In this document: piece by piece, positions 17,930 to 27,148 of the stretch
How the letters are laid out: the number at the start of each line of letters is the position of its first letter
Position numbering within the stretch: position 1 is the first letter of the stretch
Position numbers and translations under genes: made by a program
Assembly (NCBI RefSeq): GCF_014851585.1
Contig: NZ_JACVAB010000003.1
Span: forward strand, 434,001 to 498,000
Length of the DNA: 64,000 nucleotides
From: Agrobacterium sp. AGB01
GTDB lineage: Bacteria > Pseudomonadota > Alphaproteobacteria > Rhizobiales > Rhizobiaceae
Direction of reading: 5' to 3'
The notes under the pieces: generated by a model
Database searches by the model: none
What the model was told of the DNA's origin: nothing
What the model saw: the letters and a program-made list of their open reading frames with translations, nothing else

Positions 17930-18883
17930 CTAGTGGAGCACCGTCAAATACGGCCCCAACCGCGTTACGCCAACGTCGAAAGCAACAGTCAAATCTCGCA
18001 GAACAGCTTGCGGGTCCGCGAGATCAAAACTTCCGGTAATGCGCCGCTGACCAATATCTGCTCCTGCGATGACGATGCGGCCGGGGAGATAACGTTCTAG
18101 CTCAGCAACAACAGAGGAAAGGGGCCGGTTCTCAAACACCAGTCTTCCCTGTCGCCAAGCCGCGATCGAAAGCGGATCGACGGATTCTACTGAACCAATT
18201 GATCCGTCCTCGTCATATGCAACCTTCTGGTTCTCCCCGATACGGATGGACCGATTGGCATCTCCCGCCTCTACCTGCACGCTGTGCTCAAGCACGGTGA
18301 CATTGGTGCCATTTTGCAACATTTCGACGTCGAAGGCTGTACCCAATGCTGTCGTTGTTCCACCATTTGCCTCGACAACAAAAGGTCTTGTCTTGTCGGC
18401 CGCAACTGTCGCAAAAACTTCACCCTTCAACACGACAATCCGACGTTCAGACGAACTGAATTTCAAAGAAACCGCCGTATCGGCATTCAATATCAACTCT
18501 GACCCATCAGGCAGATAGAGCGTTTGCCTTTCAGCGGTGCCGGAGATGGCGTCAGCTCTTAAGCGCAATGGTACATCAAGCGCAAAAAATGCTCCGGTCA
18601 CCAATGCAAGACAGAGAGAGAGAGCCAGCGATCGACCCGTGGAAGAGCCAGATTTGCGTGTCGATGCTTTTTTAATAAAGGCAGGGTCGTTTGATAACAG
18701 ACGGGAGGCATCTCCCATCAGACATCGAACACGCTCGTAGACATCTGCATGATGTTTGTCACTTGTGAGCCAAACTTCAAAATCGGCATTGAGTTTTATA
18801 TCATCGGGGGCATCACGGAGTTTTAGCAGCCAGTCAATTGCCTGTTCCCGCAACTCACCGATGGTTGGTTCACCTGCCGTCAT
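17930..18883 (-). CDS. FecR/HasS-type anti-sigma factor
   Basis: This 317-residue FecR family protein would control the ECF sigma factor encoded immediately upstream, whose stop it overlaps by four bases (ATGA). The N-terminal cytoplasmic part shows AIDWLLKLRDAPDD and FEVWLTSDKHHADVYERV. A single membrane segment (SLALSLCLALVTGAFFALDV, about residues 83-102) is followed by the FecR domain: QTLYLPDGSELILNADTAVSL, LKGEVFATVAADKTRPFVVEA and TALGTAFDVEML. A short STN-like end (RRITGSFDLADPQAVLRDLTVAF) follows. The tight coupling to the sigma gene and the receptor downstream make this a complete cell-surface signalling unit. Confidence 0.9.
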   Translation of the reverse strand: MTAGEPTIGELREQAIDWLLKLRDAPDDIKLNADFEVWLTSDKHHADVYERVRCLMGDASRLLSNDPAFIKKASTRKSGSSTGRSLALSLCLALVTGAFFALDVPLRLRADAISGTAERQTLYLPDGSELILNADTAVSLKFSSSERRIVVLKGEVFATVAADKTRPFVVEANGGTTTALGTAFDVEMLQNGTNVTVLEHSVQVEAGDANRSIRIGENQKVAYDEDGSIGSVESVDPLSIAAWRQGRLVFENRPLSSVVAELERYLPGRIVIAGADIGQRRITGSFDLADPQAVLRDLTVAFDVGVTRLGPYLTVLH

Positions 18884-19404
18884 AGCGTGTCCTCCAACGC
18901 GTCAAGGCAATGGAGATAAGCCTTCCTCAAATGGCGGTCGACCATGTTGCGGGAAATTCCCGCGCGTTGTGCAATTTCATCCGATGTGAGATTGGCGATG
19001 CAGCTTGCCAAAAACACTCTCCTGCGCTCGACGGACATATCCAGAATGGCTTTGTGCAACAGACCAAGCCGGTATTGTCTGTCTGCAAGCGCTTCTGCGT
19101 CCGGCAACTCCGCAGCAACCGACATGGCTTCAAGTTCGGTCCCGCTAAACAAAAGGCGCTCAAGTTGTTCTCTGCGAAAGCGATCAATTCCAAGATTTAT
19201 GCAGGCCCGCATCAAAAATGCCTTGAGAGACGCACGTCCTTCCAGTGCCCTTGGTTTACCGGTGAGCCGGAGATAGAGATCATGAACGATCTCATGCGCC
19301 ACCGGTGGTGCATGACCATGACGACGCGCAACAAGGCACAATTCCTGATAATAGGTTTCCATTGCATCATCGAGCGTAACGCGCGAGGCAGGTTTATCCC
19401 ACAT
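18880..19404 (-). CDS. ECF sigma factor, FecI/HasI type
   Basis: This 174-residue ECF sigma factor probably transcribes the receptor gene at 15289-17772. Region 2 covers YYQELCLVARRHGHAPPVAHEIVHDLYLRL and SLKAFLMRACINLGIDRFRRE. Region 4 covers ILDMSVERRRVFLASCIANLTSDEIAQRAGISRNMVDRHLRKAYLHC, with the helix-turn-helix at SDEIAQRAGISRNMVDRHLR. It is somewhat diverged in region 2, as iron-uptake sigma factors often are. It starts an operon with the FecR-like gene, overlapping by ATGA. No Fur, RirA or Irr box was found with confidence in the 150 bases upstream. Confidence 0.88.
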   Translation of the reverse strand: MWDKPASRVTLDDAMETYYQELCLVARRHGHAPPVAHEIVHDLYLRLTGKPRALEGRASLKAFLMRACINLGIDRFRREQLERLLFSGTELEAMSVAAELPDAEALADRQYRLGLLHKAILDMSVERRRVFLASCIANLTSDEIAQRAGISRNMVDRHLRKAYLHCLDALEDTL

Positions 19405-19562
19405 GATCTGGCCTTAGTTGGCTTTGAGAAGTCCGCGAGGCAATGCGGTTCGCATGCATTTAACGGATCGGGGTCAGCAAGGCAATAAACATGACTATAA
19501 AAATCATATTACCTTCTAGCGACCACCTGCAACTTTCCCCGCTAATATCGGGATAAACAACG

Positions 19563-19594
19563 AAAACCCCACGGTCGCCCGACCGTGGGGTTTT
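19563..19594. terminator. Strong rho-independent terminator
   Basis: A perfect 14-bp stem (19563-19576 with 19581-19594, CCCCACGGTC core) with a 4-base loop is flanked by an A-run and a T-run. It lies 37 bases beyond the stop of the sugar-importer ATPase gene and ends that leftward operon. It also insulates the sigma-factor gene on the other side. Confidence 0.93.
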
Positions 19595-19630
19595 AAATTT
19601 GACCTTAGAACTCCAAGTGATGCTGTTTCC

Positions 19631-20728
19631 TCAGTTTGCCAGTGAGCGGCCTGTCTCAGTATCAAAGAGATGCATCTGGTTCATGTTGAGGGAGAGCGGC
19701 ATAACAACACCTGCCCGCAATCCATCCTGCGGTTCGATGCTGGCGCACAGACCTGCCGCACCAACATTGAAGTAGATCATGGTAGAAGCACCAAGGGGCT
19801 CGACCAGATCAATCGTGACATCGACCGGTACGTAACCTGGACGTTCCTGCCGTGACGAAATGGACTCGGGGCGGATGCCAAATGTCACCGCCTTGCCGGT
19901 ATGAGACACGTAACGCGCGGCTTTCTCCAACGGTACAGCAAGTCGTTTGCCATCCTCGAGAACCACAAACAATCCATCGGTCCCACCTTCCAATCTCGCC
20001 TCGAGAAAGTTCATTGATGGCGAACCGATAAAACCGGCGACAAATTTACTGGCCGGATTGAGATAAAGCTCCTGTGGTGGACCTGCCTGTTCGACCAATC
20101 CCTGGTTCATCACCACCACCCGGTCAGCCATTGTCATGGCTTCGATCTGATCGTGGGTCACATAAACAGTCGTGGTCGGCAAAAGCTGGTGCAGCCGCTT
20201 GATTTCAGTGCGCATTTTCACACGCAATTTGGCATCAAGGTTCGACAAAGGCTCGTCAAACAGAAAGACCTTGGGATTGCGCACGATGGCGCGACCCATC
20301 GCAACACGTTGCCGCTGGCCACCTGAAAGCTGGCCAGGGCGACGATCCAGGAGATCACTGATATGAAGTGTTTCCGCGGCCTGTTTGATGCGTTGTTCAA
20401 TTTCTGGCTTTGGCAGGCGCTGCTGCTCCAGGCAAAAGGAGATGTTATCGCGCACGGTCATATGCGGATAAAGCGCATAGTTCTGAAACACCATGGCGAT
20501 ATCGCGCTTGCCCGGGCCAAGTTTGTTGACCACCTGATCATTGATAACGATCTCACCGCCGGAAATATGCTCCAGACCGGCGATCATTCGCAACGTCGTA
20601 GACTTTCCGCACCCGGACGGACCGACAAAAACCACGAATTCTTTATCCTCGATCTCGAGATCAATGCCACGCACAGCCTCGTAGATTCCGTAGGACTTGA
20701 TGACGTTTTTAAGCTGTAATCTTGCCAT
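19631..20728 (-). CDS. Sugar ABC importer ATP-binding subunit (MalK/UgpC/MsmK type)
   Basis: This 365-residue ATPase energises the CUT1 sugar importer encoded upstream. The N-terminal ATPase has Walker [10 protein letters not shown] (about residues 37-45), Q-loop [16 protein letters not shown], signature [15 protein letters not shown], Walker [17 protein letters not shown] and H-loop [11 protein letters not shown]. The C-terminal beta-rich regulatory domain ([19 protein letters not shown]) is typical of MalK-type subunits. It begins nine bases after the stop of the arabinofuranosidase gene, behind GGAGCGGTCG, and is the last gene of the operon. One ATPase of this type may serve several importers. 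Confidence 0.94.
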   Translation of the reverse strand: MARLQLKNVIKSYGIYEAVRGIDLEIEDKEFVVFVGPSGCGKSTTLRMIAGLEHISGGEIVINDQVVNKLGPGKRDIAMVFQNYALYPHMTVRDNISFCLEQQRLPKPEIEQRIKQAAETLHISDLLDRRPGQLSGGQRQRVAMGRAIVRNPKVFLFDEPLSNLDAKLRVKMRTEIKRLHQLLPTTTVYVTHDQIEAMTMADRVVVMNQGLVEQAGPPQELYLNPASKFVAGFIGSPSMNFLEARLEGGTDGLFVVLEDGKRLAVPLEKAARYVSHTGKAVTFGIRPESISSRQERPGYVPVDVTIDLVEPLGASTMIYFNVGAAGLCASIEPQDGLRAGVVMPLSLNMNQMHLFDTETGRSLAN

Positions 20729-20737
20729 CGACCGCTC

Positions 20738-22684
20738 CTACTTCTCAGCCAGCCAGACCTGCATCGCACCTTCGTCACGATTGGCCCAGAGATGATATGG
20801 AATTGCCTTGAAAGACCGAGTTTTCAGTTCGGCCGGTACGGTGCGATAAAGCGTTCCTTTCCAGGACGATGTGTCTGCTTCCAGGGCATCTCCCTCAAGC
20901 ACCGTTGCGCCGCCTAAGAAGTCCGCATCGAAACGCGAGGTGATGCTGGCCTGTGGCGTTATGCGAAGCTGCTGCGGCTCGCTGCCAAGATCGGCCTGCT
21001 CAACACAATAGACAACCGGACCACGTCGCAGGGCAACACGACCGGCATCTTCACCAACAGCCGGATTGGCATAAAGACGCTCCACCGGCATGTCGAAGGA
21101 CAGGCGAAGTTCGTCGCCATCCTTCCAGGAGCGGGATATCGAGACATACCCCTTCTCGGTCGATGAAGTAATGTCGACACTCTCGCCGTTAATGCTGACC
21201 TTCGAAGAATGGCACCAGCCGGGAATACGCAACTTGAGTGTAAATGTGCTGGTGGCAGACAGGCAAAATGACAATTTGATATCGCCATCCCACGGATAGG
21301 CGGTTTGCTGCCGCAAACGCAGGAAACTGTCTCCGATTGTCAGTTCAGAGCTATTTTCACCGTAGAGATGAACAGCCAGCGTACCTTCATTGGCGGAATA
21401 AAAATACTGACCAAGCGACGTGATAAATCGTGCGATATTGGTCGGGCAGCAAGGGCAATAATGCCATTTCCAGCGGCGATGCTGCCCGTGGCTTTCCAGG
21501 GCATTCTCATAAAAATAATGCTCGCCATCCCGCGAAATGCCTGACAGCGCACCATTAAACAACACTGTTTCCAGCGCATCGGTAAACTTGCTGTCAAGAT
21601 CGATCTGCGCCATGCGATGGCTCCAGAAACCAAGCGCAACAGCCGCGCAGGTCTCAGCATAAGCCGTTTCATTGGGAAGATCATATTCGCGGGTAAAACC
21701 TTCATTAGAGGCCGATGGCCCAAGACCACCGGTGACGTAAAGCTGGCGTCCCGTCAGATTATCAAACAGGCGATCACAGGCGTCTTTCAGGCTCTGGTCG
21801 TCATTTTCATAGGCAAGATCCGCCATGGCAGAAAACAGATACATGGCGCGCACGGCGTGACCGACCACCTGGGTCTGTTCACGCACCGGCATATGCGCCT
21901 GGCTGTAAGCATAGGTCTGGTAGACATATTTTGCGGGATCATCACCGCGCTTGCGCGCTTCTTCGTCATAATAGGACGGCATCTGGCCACGCTCATCGAC
22001 AAAATAGGTTGCGAGTTTGAGGTGGCGCGGATCCTTGGTGACGCGGTAAAGCTTGACCAGCGCGAGCTCGATTTCTTCATGGGCATCGTAACCGCGCAAC
22101 TTGCCCGGCTCTGTACCGAAAGTATCGGCAATATGATCGACTGCACGTATCATTACGTCTAGGAACTTGCGTTTGCCGGTTGCTTCAAAATAAGCGACGG
22201 CACCTTCGAGCAGATGCCCCATGGAATACATTTCATGCAGGTCACGAAGGTTGGTCCAGCGGTTTTCAGGTTCCCTGCGAATGAACCAGCTGTTGAGATA
22301 GCCATCGGCCATCTGTCCCTGCTCCAGCTTGTCGACGATTGCGTCGATCTTGGCCTCCACATCCGGATTAGGGTGTTTTTTGAGCGTATAGCTTGCAGCC
22401 TCTATCCATTTTCCGAAGTCGGAATCGAAGAAATGCTGCATGGAAAGGCCGCTCGGCTGGATCGGACGGGCAAGAGGACCGGCCGGCTTGTCGAAATCCA
22501 GCACCTCAAGAAAACCTTCTTCTTCAAGGCGCTTGTGTTGCGTGGGAATGGTGACATTGCGAACCGTGTCTGACCAGCTTTTCCAGAAACCGCCGTCAAA
22601 AGAAACGCTGGAATGATCAACCGGGACCAACCGCTTGAAACGGCGCTCTGACTGGCTGGCTGTCTGTTTGAGAGATGAAGACAT
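20738..22684 (-). CDS. GH127 beta-L-arabinofuranosidase-like glycoside hydrolase
   Basis: This 648-residue protein matches glycoside hydrolase family 127 (formerly DUF1680), whose known member HypBA1 removes beta-L-arabinofuranosyl residues from hydroxyproline-linked arabino-oligosaccharides. Key residues align with the zinc-thiolate site: E328 (SNEGF), E344 and C346 (AYAETCAAV), and C412-C413 (HYCPCCPTN). The 18-residue spacing E328-C346 equals that of E322-C340 in HypBA1 as I recall it. The N-terminal FDGGFWKSWSDTVR and QMADGYLNSWF are also family-typical. No signal peptide is present, so it works in the cytoplasm on imported oligosaccharides. It lies within the sugar ABC operon, which supports import of arabinosides. 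Other GH127 members have other specificities, so the exact linkage is inferred. Confidence 0.88.
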   Translation of the reverse strand: MSSSLKQTASQSERRFKRLVPVDHSSVSFDGGFWKSWSDTVRNVTIPTQHKRLEEEGFLEVLDFDKPAGPLARPIQPSGLSMQHFFDSDFGKWIEAASYTLKKHPNPDVEAKIDAIVDKLEQGQMADGYLNSWFIRREPENRWTNLRDLHEMYSMGHLLEGAVAYFEATGKRKFLDVMIRAVDHIADTFGTEPGKLRGYDAHEEIELALVKLYRVTKDPRHLKLATYFVDERGQMPSYYDEEARKRGDDPAKYVYQTYAYSQAHMPVREQTQVVGHAVRAMYLFSAMADLAYENDDQSLKDACDRLFDNLTGRQLYVTGGLGPSASNEGFTREYDLPNETAYAETCAAVALGFWSHRMAQIDLDSKFTDALETVLFNGALSGISRDGEHYFYENALESHGQHRRWKWHYCPCCPTNIARFITSLGQYFYSANEGTLAVHLYGENSSELTIGDSFLRLRQQTAYPWDGDIKLSFCLSATSTFTLKLRIPGWCHSSKVSINGESVDITSSTEKGYVSISRSWKDGDELRLSFDMPVERLYANPAVGEDAGRVALRRGPVVYCVEQADLGSEPQQLRITPQASITSRFDADFLGGATVLEGDALEADTSSWKGTLYRTVPAELKTRSFKAIPYHLWANRDEGAMQVWLAEK

Positions 22685-22715
22685 AAGAACTCCTTATCGC
22701 AGGGTCACTGCGGAT

Positions 22716-23585
22716 TTACTTGACGGCGCCAGCGGTCAGGCCGCGCACATAATAACGTTGCAAAGCGAGGAAAAGGAGGATGCACGGCACCATGGTCACG
22801 GTAATACCGGCCTGCAGCGCACCCCAATCGATGATGCCGTAAATGCCCGAGGACACATTGACGAGCATGATGGGAAGCGTGAACTTGTTCTGGTCCGACA
22901 GGAAAATCAGCGCCGCCAGGAACTCGTTCCACGAATTGAGGAATGCAAACATCGCAACGGTTGCCACGCCAGGCAGCGCCAAGGGCAGCAGGATGCGACG
23001 CAACAGCGTCCATTGTGACGCGCCATCGATACGTGCCGCCTCGATCAAAGCGCCGGGCACCGCATCAAAGGCATTGCGCATCATGAAAATGGAAAACGGC
23101 AGCTGGAAGGTGGTATAAACCAGCACTAGTCCAAACAGGTTGTTCTGCAGCCCTAAAAACTTCAGGATCAGGAACAGCGGCGTCAGAATGGACTGGAACG
23201 GGATCATCATGGTTGCCATGACAATCACAAAGATCAGCGACTGCCCGGGAAAGCGGAATTTCGAAAACCCGTACCCGGCAGGTACGGCCACCAGCACTGT
23301 TAGCAAAATTGTGCCAAGCGCGATCAGGACCGAATTGCTGGCATAGACATACCAGCCAGCCCCGACGCCTTCGAGACGACGATAGTTCTCCAGCGAGAAC
23401 GCTTTTGAAAACAGCGCCACCGGATTGGCCAGCGCCTCAGCCGCCGGTTTAAACGAATTGGCGAATGACCAGATGATCGGCATCAGGAAGAAGATGGCGA
23501 ACAGCAGGGAAACCAGAATGAAGGTGATATGGCCCAGCCGTTCCGCGACGGTTTTGTCCTGAGCATTCGAATAGAAAATCTTCAT
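22716..23585 (-). CDS. Sugar ABC importer permease, MalG type
   Basis: This 289-residue membrane subunit of a CUT1 carbohydrate importer has six hydrophobic segments. The EAA motif is EAARIDGASQWTLLRRILLPLALPG, near residues 183-207, which docks on the ATPase. The N-terminus (ILVSLLFAIFFLMPIIWSFANSFKPAAEAL) and the ending LQRYYVRGLTAGAVK are hallmarks of the MalG group. Its ATG overlaps the stop of the upstream permease by four bases, and the arabinofuranosidase gene follows 31 bases later. It works as a heterodimer with the MalF-type subunit. Confidence 0.92.
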   Translation of the reverse strand: MKIFYSNAQDKTVAERLGHITFILVSLLFAIFFLMPIIWSFANSFKPAAEALANPVALFSKAFSLENYRRLEGVGAGWYVYASNSVLIALGTILLTVLVAVPAGYGFSKFRFPGQSLIFVIVMATMMIPFQSILTPLFLILKFLGLQNNLFGLVLVYTTFQLPFSIFMMRNAFDAVPGALIEAARIDGASQWTLLRRILLPLALPGVATVAMFAFLNSWNEFLAALIFLSDQNKFTLPIMLVNVSSGIYGIIDWGALQAGITVTMVPCILLFLALQRYYVRGLTAGAVK

Positions 23586-24514
23586 CGACCTTCCTCCGGG
23601 CGTTGACGCATGAAGCTAAGCTGGATGGAGCTGATAGCGACGAGAACAACCAGCAGCGCAAAAGACAAAGCCGAACCGTAGCCAAGCCGATATGACGAGA
23701 ACGACGCCAGATAGATGGAGAATACCGCTGAAATGGTGCTGTTGCCCGGTCCACCCTGCGTGATGATGAAGAACTGGTCAAAGGCCAGCATCGACGAAGT
23801 TATGTTGAGAATGAGCGCCAGAAGCAGCGAATTGCGCATCAATGGCAATGTAATTCGGCGAAATCGGCTGAATACACTTGCACCATCGATCTTGGCGGCC
23901 TCGACGACATCAGGCGATATGCTTTGCAGACCGGTCAGCAGAATGACCATGGTGAAACCGGCAGTCTTCCACACAACCATCAGAATGATCACGGCAAGAG
24001 CCGGCCAGAAACTTTCAAGCGGGCGCGGCGCACTATCGACCAGGCCAAGCCCCAACAGGAGCCTTGAAAATACGCCACTGTCGGGATTAAGCAGCCACAT
24101 CCACAAGGTCGACGCGGCGCCAAAACCCGTCACCACCGGCATGAAGTAAACCGTGCGAAAAAACGATGCGCTGCGCAACGGCCGGTCAACCAGCAAAGCC
24201 AGCGGAAAAGCAACAAGCAGGATCGCAGCTGTTACCAATGCTGTGTAGAGCAATGTGAACCCAAGCGAGTTCCATAGCTGTGTATCGCCCATCAACTCAA
24301 CATAGTTTGCAAGGCCAATGAACTTCTTACGGCCGAGCAATGGCCAGTGGTAAAGGCTCATCCACACAGTCATGATGAGCGGAATGAGAAACAGCCCGAT
24401 GATAAGCACCATGCTGGGCAACAAAAAGACAAGCCCGAGCCAGCCGTGTGGCTCGCGTTCATGAACGCCGGTTTTGTCGGAACTCGCTTCTTTGGTCGGG
24501 AACTTGGACACCAC
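23582..24514 (-). CDS. Sugar ABC importer permease, MalF type
   Basis: This 310-residue CUT1 permease subunit has the N-terminal segment LGLVFLLPSMVLIIGLFLIPLIMTVW and the EAA loop EAAKIDGASVFSRFRRITLPLMRNS. The periplasmic-side motif FFIITQGGPGNST is typical of MalF/UgpA proteins. It sits between the binding-protein gene (170 bases upstream) and the MalG-type permease (ATGA overlap). It forms the channel with that subunit. The substrate is inferred from the GH127 gene in the same operon. Confidence 0.92.
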   Translation of the reverse strand: MVSKFPTKEASSDKTGVHEREPHGWLGLVFLLPSMVLIIGLFLIPLIMTVWMSLYHWPLLGRKKFIGLANYVELMGDTQLWNSLGFTLLYTALVTAAILLVAFPLALLVDRPLRSASFFRTVYFMPVVTGFGAASTLWMWLLNPDSGVFSRLLLGLGLVDSAPRPLESFWPALAVIILMVVWKTAGFTMVILLTGLQSISPDVVEAAKIDGASVFSRFRRITLPLMRNSLLLALILNITSSMLAFDQFFIITQGGPGNSTISAVFSIYLASFSSYRLGYGSALSFALLVVLVAISSIQLSFMRQRPEEGR

Positions 24515-24602
24515 AGTGCAAAGTCCTTCTCTAAGCGTGAATGGATTGCGTCAGATCATCTGGTCCAGATCGCGCTGCCTGAACCAGAATGTCCGGTCGG
24601 TA

Positions 24603-24673
24603 TTTCGCCATCACAAACGAGGCGAAACGAACTTTCAATTCATTGGGAATGGGCCGGCAGACATCACCGGCCC
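24603..24673 (-). terminator. Two hairpins between binding-protein and permease genes
   Basis: Two 7-bp perfect stems lie just beyond the sugar-binding-protein stop: 24667-24673 with 24651-24657 (GGGCCGG) and 24621-24627 with 24603-24609 (TTTCGCC). Neither has a T-run, so they probably stabilise the upstream mRNA or partly terminate, lowering permease relative to binding-protein expression. Confidence 0.5.
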
Positions 24674-24683
24674 TGCCCTCAAA

Positions 24684-25928
24684 TCACGGATTGGTGCGCT
24701 CAAGGATCTTGGTAAACTCGTCCTGCGCCTTCTTGATCGAACCATCGACATCGTCACCGAAGATCGCACTCTGAATAAGATTCAGGAATGGACCAGTACG
24801 GCTGACGAACAGCTCATCCGACGAGAAAGTATAAGGCGTCTTGGCCTTTGCCAGCACGTCATAGGCAATCAGGTTACGCTTGTCGAACTGGCCGTAGGCC
24901 TGGTCGGCCACGTCAGTACGCGGCGGCATGCCGGATTCCTTGGTGATGTAGACCTGCTGCTCAGGCTGCATGTAGAAGTTGACGAAATCCAGCGCCACTT
25001 TCTTCTTTTCCTCACTGACACCCTTGATGAGGGCCAGAGTGTCGCCGCCAGCAAAGCTCGAAACGCCACCCTTTGGACCAGGGATCGGCGCAACATCAAA
25101 TTTCACATCGGGATATTTGCTGGTCAAAAGATTGACGATGTAGGAGCCGGTCATGAGAACGCCGACCTTGCCGGACGCAAAAGCTTCGACGGCGTTGTTG
25201 CCATTGCCCGAACGGGATGTCGGATGAATGGCCCCAGCCTTCCACATGTCGCGATAGGCGGCGAAGGTGTCACGCAATGCCGGTGTATCGACCGTCGCTT
25301 CGCGTCCATCTTCAGAGAGAATATCCGCATTTGCCGCCCACAGATGTGGCAGGAAGTCGTAAATCAGCCAGCTACCGGAGTTTGCGACAAAATAGAAACC
25401 GTAGGTATCATTACCAAGGGCGTGGATTTTTTTGGCAGACTCAGCGACTTCCTCAAGGGTGGCAGGTGCTTTCTTCGGATCAAGGCCAGCCTTTTCAAAC
25501 AAATCGGTATTGTAAGCGATGATTGAGGCATCTGGCAGTGCAGGCACGCCATAAATCTTATCTTCATAGGTCGCCAGACGAATATGTGATGGGCTCAAAG
25601 CGTCAGCGTAAGGCAGCCCCTTCACGAAGTCAGTGATGTCCTCAAGGCTTTCATTGGCGGCAAAGGTCGGCAGGTAGATCAGGTCAAGCACAGCACCATC
25701 CGGTGGTGCACCACCGGCGATGGCAGCTCCCAGCTTTGGCACCATCTGTTCTGCCGTAATTGGTGTTACGATAACCTTGTCGTCATGGGCTGCATTATAC
25801 TGATCTGCCAGTCCCTGAAGTACTGCTGCAGATGACGTACGCACCCACAGTGAAATCTCTTCCGCACTTGCGATAGACGTTGATGCTGCAAGCGAAAGTG
25901 CCGCGAGCATGAGTTTGGTCTTGTGCAT
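24684..25928 (-). CDS. Periplasmic sugar-binding protein of CUT1 ABC importer
   Basis: This 414-residue extracellular solute-binding protein family 1 member captures the sugar for the importer. It has a cleavable signal peptide (residues 1-22, ending TSIASAEE). The mature fold shows ISLWVRTSSAAVLQGLADQYNAAHDDKVIVTPI, GAPPDGAVLDLIYLP, YGVPALPDASIIAYNTDLFEKAGLDP and GKVGVLMTGSYIVN, all typical of the group. It is the first gene of the leftward operon and is divergent from the LacI regulator, which probably controls it. Together with GH127, the likely ligands are arabinofuranosyl oligosaccharides, for example beta-L-arabinobiose; that is inference. Confidence 0.9.
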   Translation of the reverse strand: MHKTKLMLAALSLAASTSIASAEEISLWVRTSSAAVLQGLADQYNAAHDDKVIVTPITAEQMVPKLGAAIAGGAPPDGAVLDLIYLPTFAANESLEDITDFVKGLPYADALSPSHIRLATYEDKIYGVPALPDASIIAYNTDLFEKAGLDPKKAPATLEEVAESAKKIHALGNDTYGFYFVANSGSWLIYDFLPHLWAANADILSEDGREATVDTPALRDTFAAYRDMWKAGAIHPTSRSGNGNNAVEAFASGKVGVLMTGSYIVNLLTSKYPDVKFDVAPIPGPKGGVSSFAGGDTLALIKGVSEEKKKVALDFVNFYMQPEQQVYITKESGMPPRTDVADQAYGQFDKRNLIAYDVLAKAKTPYTFSSDELFVSRTGPFLNLIQSAIFGDDVDGSIKKAQDEFTKILERTNP

Positions 25929-26040
25929 CGCATTCCCCTTTTGGTTGTCGTCAAAACCCTTGTCCGGTTGACGTGAGGGAAACGCTATTCTAGATTTTTT
26001 TCATTGTCGACAGTGTGTAGCCAGAAAAATGTGAGAAATG

Positions 26041-26090
26041 TGAGAAAACCTTTTCCCAACGTTGAAATCGTTTGATAAAAGGTTTTCTCA
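26041..26090. promoter_or_regulatory. Paired inverted operator candidates in the LacI/sugar-operon intergenic region
   Basis: Bases 26041-26054 and 26077-26090 are perfect 14-bp inverted repeats (TGAGAAAACCTTTT and its complement), 22 bases apart. Each arm is itself nearly palindromic (AAAACCTTTT, AAAAGGTTTT), the shape expected of LacI-family operators. The pair lies between the divergent regulator and the sugar operon, 113-162 bases upstream of the binding-protein ATG. The likely role is autoregulation and control of the sugar genes. Confidence 0.6.
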
Positions 26091-26110
26091 AAGTGACAGG
26101 GAGTGATTGG

Positions 26111-27106
26111 TTGAAACCTCAAATATCGCGACGCAAGACAATTCACGATGTCGCGAAAGCGGCAGGCGTCAGTATCTCGACAGCGTCAAAGGCCCTCAAC
26201 GACAACGGCAGGATGCATCCGGATACCCGTGAGCGGGTTAAGCGGATTGCCACAGAAATTGGGTTTCGGCCCAACGCCCTTGCCCGTGGACTGTTAAGCC
26301 GTAGAAGCCTGACAATCGGTTTGCTGACCAACGATACCTACGGTCGGTTCTCGCTTCCGATGATGGCGGGTGCCTCCGAGGCGCTGTTCGACAACGGTGT
26401 TTCGGTCTTTCTCTGCGCCACCAATGACAATCCGGAGCTCGCCAGACTGCATGTCGAGGCTTTGCTCGACAAGCAAGTCGATGGCATCATCTTCTCCGCG
26501 ACCCGACTTGACCGTAGACCACCAATGGACTTGTCGAACCTGCCTATTCCTGTGGTTTATGTCTTCGCCGAGGGGCCACCAGGCAGCGTCACGATCATTC
26601 CCGATGATGAACAGGGCGCAAGGCTTGCCGTCAATCACCTGATCGAAAAGGGACGCAAACGCATCGTTCACATTACCGGGCCGGAAGATTTTCGCGCAGC
26701 GCGTGCCCGATCCAGTGCCTATCACCGGATTTGCGGCGACAGCGAACCAACATTGTTTGGCGAATGGACAGAGACTTGGGGGCATGAAGCCGTCGAGCGC
26801 CTCTGGTCCCGGAACACCCCTGCCCCAGACGGCATATTTTGCGGAAACGACCAGATCGCCCGCGGAGTGATTGATGCACTCCGCGATCGCAACATCCAGA
26901 TCCCGAAAGACGTCTCTGTTGTCGGCTTCGACAACTGGGAAATCGTCGCTGAACAGACCCGGCCAGCACTGACCACGATCGACATGGAATTGAAGGAATT
27001 GGGCAGACAGGCCGGGCTCGCCGTGCTGGCGCTTTCAAAGGGAGAGACGACAGTGGGTGGCACGCGCAAGCTACATTGCAGCCTGATTACTCGCCAATCC
27101 TGCTGA
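26111..27106 (+). CDS. LacI-family transcriptional regulator of the sugar/GH127 operon
   Basis: This protein of about 331 residues is a LacI/GalR-family repressor. The N-terminal helix-turn-helix is TIHDVAKAAGVSISTASKALN with the hinge helix FRPNALARGLLSRRS. It is followed by a periplasmic-binding-protein-like sensor domain (IGLLTNDTYGRFSLPMMAGASEAL ... GIFCGNDQIARGVIDALR ... VSVVGFDNWEI). I start it at TTG 26111 because AGGGAG (26098-26103) is seven bases upstream and the start KPQISRRKTIHDVA fits the family. An earlier in-frame TTG at 26072 lies inside a repeat arm and would add 13 unmatched residues. It is divergent from the sugar importer and probably senses an arabinose-type inducer. Confidence 0.9.
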   Translation: MKPQISRRKTIHDVAKAAGVSISTASKALNDNGRMHPDTRERVKRIATEIGFRPNALARGLLSRRSLTIGLLTNDTYGRFSLPMMAGASEALFDNGVSVFLCATNDNPELARLHVEALLDKQVDGIIFSATRLDRRPPMDLSNLPIPVVYVFAEGPPGSVTIIPDDEQGARLAVNHLIEKGRKRIVHITGPEDFRAARARSSAYHRICGDSEPTLFGEWTETWGHEAVERLWSRNTPAPDGIFCGNDQIARGVIDALRDRNIQIPKDVSVVGFDNWEIVAEQTRPALTTIDMELKELGRQAGLAVLALSKGETTVGGTRKLHCSLITRQSC

Positions 27107-27148
27107 TAAGGCACTGGAAAAATTGCCCCAAATTCTTTTGTAGGCAAT

